Part shown: positions 53,917-60,345 of the stretch, piece by piece
How positions within the stretch are numbered: position 1 is the stretch's first letter
Layout: each line of letters starts with the position of its first letter
Assembly: GCF_011044175.1 (NCBI RefSeq)
Contig: NZ_CP049057.1
Coordinates: 1,875,501 to 1,939,500, forward strand
Length of the DNA stretch: 64,000 bases
From: Rasiella rasia
Lineage (GTDB): Bacteria > Bacteroidota > Bacteroidia > Flavobacteriales > Flavobacteriaceae
Reading direction: 5' to 3'
Translations under genes and position numbers: made by a program
Notes under the pieces: generated by a model
Databases searched by the model: none
The model's input: only the letters and a program-made list of their open reading frames with translations
What the model was told of the DNA's origin: nothing

Positions 53917-54846
53917 TTACTTATAGATTTTCACCTCGCTCGTTCCCTTAGATGTCTTCATGGCTCTGTACATTCCTTCTGTATTAAACGGCATGGCAAT
54001 AGTTCCGTGGGCGTCTACGGCAATTAAACCGCCATCGCCTCCAAGTTTTAGCACTCTATTTTGAATGACTTCTGAAGCAGCTTCGGAAAGCGTTAAGCCT
54101 TTATACTCCATCAAGCAACTTACATCGTAAGCAACTACGCCTCGAATAAAATATTCGCCACTACCCGTGCAACTTACAGCACAAGTTTTGTTATTGGCAT
54201 AGTTTCCGGCACCAATCATTGGACTGTCTCCAACTCGCCCCCATTTTTTATTCGTCATTCCACCCGTTGAAGTAGCAGCAGCAATAGTGCCAAAAACATC
54301 ACAGGCCACGGCACCTACCGTACCAAACTTAGAATCTTTCTTCACAGAATGATCTAATTGAAACGCATCACTCCCCTTTAAATCCTGCCATTGCCGATAG
54401 CGCAGTTCATCATAGAAATATTGCGATGTTACGATATCATAATTGTTTTCCTTAGCAAACTTCATCGCTCCTTCACCAGCAAGAAACACATGTTCACTCT
54501 TTTCCATAACGTCTCGTGCCAAACTCACAGGGTTTTTAATTCCGGTGATTAAAGAAACCGCTCCCGCTTTTAACTCCTTCCCTTCCATAATGGCAGCATC
54601 CATCTCATGGGTGCCTTCGGCGGTGAAGACACTCCCTTTACCTGCGTTAAACAAATGAGAGTCTTCCAAAACTTTTACAGCTGCCTCAACTGCATCGAGT
54701 GATGTTCCCTTCTTTTCCAAAATGGAATAGCCCGCATCTAGCGACTCTTGTAATGAGAGCTTATATGCTGCTTCTTTTTCAGCGGTCATTTGTCCTTTTA
54801 GCAAGGTTCCTGCACCTCCGTGAATGGCGAGTGAAAATGTTTTCAT
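53917..54846 (-). CDS. iaaA: Isoaspartyl peptidase / plant-type L-asparaginase
   Basis: 309 residues of the Ntn-hydrolase family that cuts itself before a threonine; the new N-terminal nucleophile should be Thr176 in 'KFGTVGAVACD'. Other motifs: 'LAIHGGAGTLLKG' at the start, 'NAGKGSVFTAEGTHEMDAAIM' region, 'VGDSPMIGAGNYA' and 'CTGSGEYFIR'. These enzymes split beta-aspartyl dipeptides and some asparagine. With cphA and cphB nearby, the likely job includes cutting beta-Asp-Arg released from cyanophycin. There is no signal peptide, unlike many exported asparaginases, which suits that role. Confidence 0.94.
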   Translation of the reverse strand: MKTFSLAIHGGAGTLLKGQMTAEKEAAYKLSLQESLDAGYSILEKKGTSLDAVEAAVKVLEDSHLFNAGKGSVFTAEGTHEMDAAIMEGKELKAGAVSLITGIKNPVSLARDVMEKSEHVFLAGEGAMKFAKENNYDIVTSQYFYDELRYRQWQDLKGSDAFQLDHSVKKDSKFGTVGAVACDVFGTIAAATSTGGMTNKKWGRVGDSPMIGAGNYANNKTCAVSCTGSGEYFIRGVVAYDVSCLMEYKGLTLSEAASEVIQNRVLKLGGDGGLIAVDAHGTIAMPFNTEGMYRAMKTSKGTSEVKIYK

Positions 54847-54939
54847 CTTACATCTAAATTTTGGGGAAATTACAAATCACAATACTATTTAGTAACATAG
54901 AAGTAAAATTTAATTTAAGCAATTTTTGAATTTCCAAAT

Positions 54940-55025
54940 TACTTTTGTTTCGATTACTTTAGAATCATATAGTTGGGCATCGTACAACGTAAAGTTAAAC
55001 CGCTTTGAGGAGAGCGGTTTTTCTT
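54940..55025 (+). ncRNA. Candidate small RNA: promoter box followed by a terminator hairpin
   Basis: TACTTTTG (54940-54947) matches TAnnTTTG; about 50 bases downstream lies a hairpin AAACCGC/GCGGTTT (54997-55020) with loop TTTGAGGAGA and a T run. The predicted transcript of about 70 nt has a weak GTTG/CAAC stem and no reading frame. No plus-strand gene precedes the hairpin within the gap from 54847 to 55193, so the hairpin has nothing else to terminate. The rest of the gap is AT-rich without other features. Confidence 0.35.
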
Positions 55026-55193
55026 TGTCAACACATCTTTAATTACAACAAGATTTCGATAATTCTTAAAGTTTCAGCTTTAACCAATTTTTCTTCTAAT
55101 TAGCTTTTCCGAAGTGATAAAACACATAAAGTTTATAAAAAACACATTTAAAAAAAAACAGTACCTTGTTCATTCACCAAAAGGTCGTTCTTC

Positions 55194-56942
55194 TTGAAAG
55201 CACTATTTATTTTATTAGTACCCACCATTTTATGGAGTCAAGATATCTCTGAAAAAGAACGATTAAAGAATGCCATAGATACAACCTCTTCTATCCCAGA
55301 AAAAGTACAAGGTTATGCAGATTTAGCCTGGGAGTATATTATTACTGAAAACGATAGTGCCTTGATATACGCCAATAAGGCCTTACTCTTTTCGCAAAAA
55401 AATAAGTATCCGCTTGGTGAGGCTATTGCTTTAGAGACAAAAGGATTGTACCACGAAATTGCCACCGGAAATTACGATTTGGCAAGTACTTTTTATTTTG
55501 ACGGCATTGCTGTTTGCGAAACACATAATCTAGAATATTCCTCTTCTATTTATCACTCTCTTGGGGTTATGTTTCATACCTCAGACGGATTTGAAAAGGC
55601 TTTAGAATATTACACCATAGCCTATGAGGGCGCAGTATCGTCTGGAGATTTAGTACTGCAAAAAAAATGCCTTATTAATTTAGGCTCTGTTAATTCTTCA
55701 CTCGAAAATTTCGATAAAGCTGAAAGTTTTATGCGTGAAAGTTTAAGCTTAGATGTAAGAAAAGAAATGGATTATAGTACCTATGCGAATCTCGGGTATT
55801 TATATGTAAAGAATGAAGATTTTGAACAAGCCTTACCTATGCTTGAAAAAGCCACCGAAATCCACCCCGACAATCCAGATTCTGAAATAAATCTCTACTT
55901 TCTACTTCATGCAAAAGCAGAACTAAAAGACACAACAGGCATGAAACCTGTATTACAACGGGCAAAAAATGCGTTAAACACAGTGGTTGGTTTGCGGGAT
56001 AAGAGCTTATTGTTGCGAAATTTAGCCGACTATTATAAAATGGCAGGCGACTACAAGCAAGCACTAGACTATAGAGATGAGTATGTAACTGTATTTGAAG
56101 AAATTAAGGAGAAGCAGCGAGACGAAACAGTCTATAATCTGGAAACGCAATACCAAACTGAGAAAACAGAACGCGAATTAGAAAAAAAAGAGGCCGCTCA
56201 AAAACTTTTGTATTGGATACTTGGTTCTACAGGTTTGTTGCTCACAGCTATAACCTTCTTCTTCTTAAAAAACAGAAAAAAAAATGCCCTACTGGCAAAG
56301 CAGAAACGTATACTTGAAGCAACCGTTGATGAGAAAAATGTCTTACTAAAAGAGACACATCATCGCGTTAAAAACAGTTTTCAAATTGTATCATCACTTC
56401 TCTATTTGCAGTCTGAGACCATAAAAGATAAAGAGGCGAAAATAGCCATGCAAGAAGCTCAAAATAGGGTTCGCTCTATGGTGCTAATTCATCAAAAATT
56501 ATACAGTAAAGACCAGTTGGTAGGCATAGGCACTAAAGAATACTTTACAGATTTAACTAATGATATCTTTGAAAGTCATCAGTTTGAGGACCAAGCAATT
56601 CAATACACTTTAGATGTTGAACAATTGGTTTTAGATATTGAAACAATTACTCCAATAGGACTGATACTAAACGAGCTTATTACCAATGTTATTAAACATG
56701 CATTTAAGCCTGTTACAGACATAAGTGTTATGCACATTCAGTTTAAAAAACAAAGAGAACAATTGCTTTTAAAGGTGAAAGATAATGGCCAGGGAATGTC
56801 AGCAGAAATAAAAGAAAGCTCGTTTGGAATTCAGCTCATAAAAGCTCTTGCCAAAAAATTAAAGGCAACAATAACATTCCCAGATCAAGCACAATCAGGT
56901 ACCTGTGCACTTCTCGAGATTAGACGATTTAATGAACTATAA
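55194..56942 (+). CDS. TPR-containing sensor histidine kinase (HisKA_2 type)
   Basis: 582 residues. A signal sequence (MKALFILLVPTILWSQ, from a TTG start at 55194) precedes TPR repeats in the periplasm (about 20-310), a transmembrane helix near 340-358 ('LLYWILGSTGLLLTAITFFF'), a short coiled-coil, a HisKA_2 box with H389 in 'LKETHHRVKNS' and a HATPase domain ('NELITNVIKHAF', 'DNGQGM', 'SSFGIQLIKAL'). It should phosphorylate the LytTR regulator encoded 73 bases downstream. No ATG would preserve the signal sequence. The signal sensed by the TPR domain is unknown. Confidence 0.9.
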   Translation: MKALFILLVPTILWSQDISEKERLKNAIDTTSSIPEKVQGYADLAWEYIITENDSALIYANKALLFSQKNKYPLGEAIALETKGLYHEIATGNYDLASTFYFDGIAVCETHNLEYSSSIYHSLGVMFHTSDGFEKALEYYTIAYEGAVSSGDLVLQKKCLINLGSVNSSLENFDKAESFMRESLSLDVRKEMDYSTYANLGYLYVKNEDFEQALPMLEKATEIHPDNPDSEINLYFLLHAKAELKDTTGMKPVLQRAKNALNTVVGLRDKSLLLRNLADYYKMAGDYKQALDYRDEYVTVFEEIKEKQRDETVYNLETQYQTEKTERELEKKEAAQKLLYWILGSTGLLLTAITFFFLKNRKKNALLAKQKRILEATVDEKNVLLKETHHRVKNSFQIVSSLLYLQSETIKDKEAKIAMQEAQNRVRSMVLIHQKLYSKDQLVGIGTKEYFTDLTNDIFESHQFEDQAIQYTLDVEQLVLDIETITPIGLILNELITNVIKHAFKPVTDISVMHIQFKKQREQLLLKVKDNGQGMSAEIKESSFGIQLIKALAKKLKATITFPDQAQSGTCALLEIRRFNEL

Positions 56943-56947
56943 GTCGC

Positions 56948-56976
56948 TCACTAAAAATATTCCTACCTTCACTAAA
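56948..56976 (+). promoter_or_regulatory. Candidate LytTR operator before the response regulator gene
   Basis: TCACTAAA at 56948-56955 and again at 56969-56976, starting exactly 21 bp apart, the spacing typical of LytTR dimers binding on one face of DNA. The second copy is followed by TAG. The same arrangement occurs at 57793-57821. Confidence 0.6.
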
Positions 56977-57015
56977 TAGTTTTAACCACATCTGTAATTA
57001 GTATTAGTTTCCATT

Positions 57016-57750
57016 TTGAAATTTAAAAAGAAACATGTGAAAGCACTTAACATCTACATTGTGGAAGATGAACCGCTAATTACTGCTACAGTTGAAACTG
57101 CTTTAAAAAAACAGGGATTTAAGGTACTTGGCGATAGTGACGAATATGATGAAGCCTTAGAACAAATTGACAAGCTTGGACCAGATCTTGTCTTACTCGA
57201 CATCCAGCTAGAAGGAGCGCTGGACGGCATTCATTTAGCACAACAGTTAGATGAACGAAAAATACCTTACTTATACTTAACTTCACAAACAGACCCCAAT
57301 ACCATTGCTCGCGTAAAAGATACCCATCCGTTAGGCTATATTGTTAAACCATTTACAGAAGCCGGTTTGCGAAGTAATATTGAATTAGCCTGGCACAATT
57401 TTTCGTTAACGGCCGAAGATTTTATTCTCTTAAAATCTGAGGGGCGAACCCATAAAATTAATCAAGCAAGCATCACTCATTTAAAGGCTTTCGACAATTA
57501 TTGCTATGTGTATACAACGTCAAACCAGTATCTTGTACCTCACACGTTAAAGCATACTTCGGAAAAATTAAATCTTCAAAATTTTATACAAACACATAGA
57601 TCGTATTGGGTTAATTTAAAACGAATTACAGCAACAGAGAAAAATATGGTTTATGTTGGGGAAGAGACCATTCCATTGAGCAACTCGAATAAAGAAAAGC
57701 TCTTCAAGAAACTCGAGCTGTTATTACTTTTTGGTTGGATTCTATTATAA
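57016..57750 (+). CDS. LytTR family response regulator
   Basis: 244 residues from a TTG at 57016. Receiver domain (about 10-125; 'IYIVEDEPLI', acceptor D62 in 'LVLLDIQLEG', 'YLTSQT', 'YIVKPFTEAGL'), then a LytTR DNA-binding domain (about 140-240; 'ITHLKAFDNYCYVYTTSNQ', 'FIQTHRSYWVNLKRI', 'IPLSNSNKEKL'). A GTG at 57037 giving VKALNIYIVEDEP is an alternative start and fits the usual short N-terminus of the family. It pairs with the upstream kinase, and its own upstream region holds a LytTR-type direct repeat, suggesting autoregulation. Confidence 0.92.
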   Translation: MKFKKKHVKALNIYIVEDEPLITATVETALKKQGFKVLGDSDEYDEALEQIDKLGPDLVLLDIQLEGALDGIHLAQQLDERKIPYLYLTSQTDPNTIARVKDTHPLGYIVKPFTEAGLRSNIELAWHNFSLTAEDFILLKSEGRTHKINQASITHLKAFDNYCYVYTTSNQYLVPHTLKHTSEKLNLQNFIQTHRSYWVNLKRITATEKNMVYVGEETIPLSNSNKEKLFKKLELLLLFGWILL

Positions 57751-57792
57751 AACTTCAATTTTTACGATAATAATTTACTAGAAAACTTTCAT

Positions 57793-57857
57793 TCACTAAA
57801 AAAAACAATTCGCTCACTAAATAGAATTGTCCTGTTGTTACGTGCCTCCTACATTTA
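57793..57857 (+). promoter_or_regulatory. Candidate LytTR operator and promoter before surface repeat protein 3
   Basis: TCACTAAA at 57793-57800 and 57814-57821, again 21 bp apart and again with TAG after the second copy. A near-consensus -7 box TACATTTA lies at 57850-57857, which would put the two sites at about -71 and -50, a normal activator position. The ATG is at 57946. Confidence 0.6.
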
Positions 57858-57945
57858 TAGTAATTTAAAAATCTATCCTTTTTTTGCCCCCCATTAAAAG
57901 TAACTATGGCCACACCTACTCGGCCGAGATTTAAAATTATCACAA

Positions 57946-60210
57946 ATGAAAAATGCATTAGTACTTATACTATTATTTTGTATGTTCAAAATAAGTACCG
58001 CTCAAGTTGGAATAGGAACAGTTACACCAGATGGCAGTTCTATTTTAGATGTCGCTTCTACTGAAAAAGGTCTTTTAATACCTCGTATGACACTTGGGCA
58101 ACGAAATTTAATTGGTTCGCCAGCAACAGGTCTGCTAATTTACCAAACCACTAATACACCAGGATTCTATTTTTACAATGGTAGCGTATGGGTTAACCTA
58201 TCGGCAAGTGCGAACTCATGGAATATTCTAGGTAATTCTGGCACCAACCCCTCATCCAACTTTTTAGGTACCACAGACGCGCAAGACATTGCATTTAGAT
58301 CTAACAATATTGAAAAAATGCGCCTAACACAACTTGGTCAACTATCATTTACAAATGCTAGCAATTCAATATTTATTGGTACAGAAGCTGGAGAAAACGA
58401 CAACCAAACAGACAACACCAATATTGGATTAGGATATAGAGCATTATTCAACAATTCCAACGGTTACGACAATATCGCCATAGGTAGACTTTCTTTAACA
58501 AACAATACAACCGGGCGCGACAATACAGCAATAGGTGAAGAAGCCTTAATCAGTAATTTAACCGGATTTGATAATATTGCACTTGGCGATAAACTATTAA
58601 CTGCCCTTACCTCTGGCGATAACAATATTGCCATTGGCGATAGAACGCTTATAGCTACAAATGGCAGCTATAACTTAGCCATTGGGAGCAGTGCAGGATC
58701 TGTAAACACAGGTAGTGGCAGCATATTTCTAGGGTATTTTGCAGGAGCTAGTGAAATAGGCAGTAACAAGCTGTACATCGAAAATAGCAACGCCGACGCC
58801 AATAACGCATTGATTTACGGAGAATTTGACACAAACACACTACGTACCAACGGACAATTTCAAATAGGAAATCCAGCTACGTCAGGATACGCACTGCCAA
58901 CAAATCGAGGTACAGCAAACCAAGTACTTACCTCTGCAGGAGATGGCACCACAAGTTGGCAATCTGGTTCTGGAGGCGCCCAAGAGATTAACGACCTTAC
59001 TGACGCTAAAACCGTATCGAGAAGTGTATACCTTGGAAATGGTTCTGGAAATAATGATAACAGCGGAGACAAACAAAACACTGCAGTTGGCGATGATGCA
59101 TTAAGAAACACAAATAGTGGCATTCAGAATGTAGCTATTGGTGAATCAACAATGCTAAATAATACTTCTGGAGAACGAAATACTGCCGTTGGTCAGTCTT
59201 CGATGCGAAATAATTCATCGGGAAACAGAAATACCGTCATTGGTGAAGATGCTCTTTATAGTAATTCTTCTGGAAGCGGAAACGTAGCTATCGGAAACCG
59301 AGCAGGTTATGGCGAAACAAGTAGTAATAAATTATATATTGAAAACTCAGACGCTAATGCAAACAATGCTTTAATTTATGGAGAATTTGACACAAATATA
59401 GTACGTACAAATGGTGAACTTCAAATAGGAAATCCTACAGGAACTGGATATGCGTTACCAACAAATCAAGGAACAGCAAATCAAGTACTTACAACTGCTG
59501 GCGATGGTACAACAAGTTGGGGCGATGTAACGGTTGTTGAGGTTGACGGCGACGTCACCAACGAAATCCAAGACCTGAGTGTAGTTGGAAATGAAATTCA
59601 AATCTCAGGAGGTGGCGCATCCGCTAGCCTGAGAGCCTTTATGAATCCAAAATTTCCAGATGGTATGGCAGGTGCGCAACCAGTTACACATCGATTCCCT
59701 TCTTCATACACAGTACCCGCAGGAAAAAACTTTTACATAACTCAGATTTATAGTGTAAATCCTGCCGCTTCATTTTTAGTAAATGGAATCGTTATGAAAT
59801 TTGGTATGGAAAATAGATCCGCAGCCCAAGGCTTAGCGAATCCAATAATTTGCGGTTCTGGAGATGTTATTACAACCGCTGGAACGATGGGAACGTCGGT
59901 TCGAATGAATGGCCTTTTGGTAGACGCTGGGGTTACTCCTGTTACTGGTAATACTGATAATTATACAGTACCAGCAGGAAAAATGTTTGTCCTTTTTGGG
60001 GTAAGTAATGATGCAGCAAATCTTATTTCTATTTCAAGGTTAACGGCTGGTGTAACTGAAACGCTTTACCAAGGGCAGGGAAATAATAATACATCAACTT
60101 ATTCTATACATTGGGCATTTCAAAACCCAATGTTTTTTGACGAAAATGAAGTTTTACAGATTTTAGGCACTGGAACAGAAGGGTTTAATGGGTATCTGAT
60201 TGATAAATAG
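57946..60210 (+). CDS. Surface repeat protein 3: 17-residue repeats and duplicated 'YTVPAG' C-terminal domain
   Basis: 754 residues. Signal peptide (to 'ISTAQ'), N-terminal module 'VGIGTVTPDGSSILDVAST..GLLIPRMTLGQRNLI', two 17-residue repeat arrays (about residues 159-265 and 378-450), each closed by 'NKLYIENS.A.ANNALIYGEFDTN' and an 'LQIGNP.TGYALPTN' linker. The C-terminal 220 residues hold two related beta domains starting 'YTVPAGKNFYITQI' and 'YTVPAGKMFVLFGV', homologous to the end of surface protein 2. It is the gene directly after the kinase/LytTR pair and has a matching operator. No T9SS domain is seen; the export route is unclear beyond Sec. Confidence 0.83.
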   Translation: MKNALVLILLFCMFKISTAQVGIGTVTPDGSSILDVASTEKGLLIPRMTLGQRNLIGSPATGLLIYQTTNTPGFYFYNGSVWVNLSASANSWNILGNSGTNPSSNFLGTTDAQDIAFRSNNIEKMRLTQLGQLSFTNASNSIFIGTEAGENDNQTDNTNIGLGYRALFNNSNGYDNIAIGRLSLTNNTTGRDNTAIGEEALISNLTGFDNIALGDKLLTALTSGDNNIAIGDRTLIATNGSYNLAIGSSAGSVNTGSGSIFLGYFAGASEIGSNKLYIENSNADANNALIYGEFDTNTLRTNGQFQIGNPATSGYALPTNRGTANQVLTSAGDGTTSWQSGSGGAQEINDLTDAKTVSRSVYLGNGSGNNDNSGDKQNTAVGDDALRNTNSGIQNVAIGESTMLNNTSGERNTAVGQSSMRNNSSGNRNTVIGEDALYSNSSGSGNVAIGNRAGYGETSSNKLYIENSDANANNALIYGEFDTNIVRTNGELQIGNPTGTGYALPTNQGTANQVLTTAGDGTTSWGDVTVVEVDGDVTNEIQDLSVVGNEIQISGGGASASLRAFMNPKFPDGMAGAQPVTHRFPSSYTVPAGKNFYITQIYSVNPAASFLVNGIVMKFGMENRSAAQGLANPIICGSGDVITTAGTMGTSVRMNGLLVDAGVTPVTGNTDNYTVPAGKMFVLFGVSNDAANLISISRLTAGVTETLYQGQGNNNTSTYSIHWAFQNPMFFDENEVLQILGTGTEGFNGYLIDK
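58420..58740 (+). repeat. 17-residue repeat array, first in surface protein 3
   Basis: Four exact 51-bp units from NIGLGYRALFNNSNGYD to NIALGDKLLTALTSGDN, then one 48-bp unit and a cap with SIFLGYFAG. Confidence 0.87.
59077..59304 (+). repeat. 17-residue repeat array, second in surface protein 3
   Basis: Four exact 51-bp units from NTAVGDDALRNTNSGIQ to NTVIGEDALYSNSSGSG, with the cap NVAIGNRAG starting at 59281. Confidence 0.9.
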
Positions 60211-60254
60211 AATTAATTTTACCAATTTAGTTCTAAGTGGAGAAAACCCATTGT

Positions 60255-60282
60255 AAGCCATTTGCAGGGAATGGCTTTTTTT
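60255..60282 (+). terminator. Rho-independent terminator after surface repeat protein 3
   Basis: AAGCCATT / AATGGCTT stem with loop TGCAGGG, followed by seven T, 45 bases after the stop codon. Confidence 0.85.
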
Positions 60283-60318
60283 ATTTTCTGAAATTACCAT
60301 ATTCTGACGGGTTCTTTT

Positions 60319-60326
60319 TACATTTG
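60319..60326 (+). promoter_or_regulatory. Candidate -7 box for polA
   Basis: TACATTTG matches TAnnTTTG and lies 19 bases before the polA ATG. Confidence 0.45.
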
Positions 60327-60345
60327 ACAGAACAACACCTGCAAC

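Noticed and set aside
55119-55148. Repeated AAAACACAT 20 bp apart before the TPR kinase gene
   Set aside because: The region is low-complexity A-rich DNA; similar matches are expected by chance.
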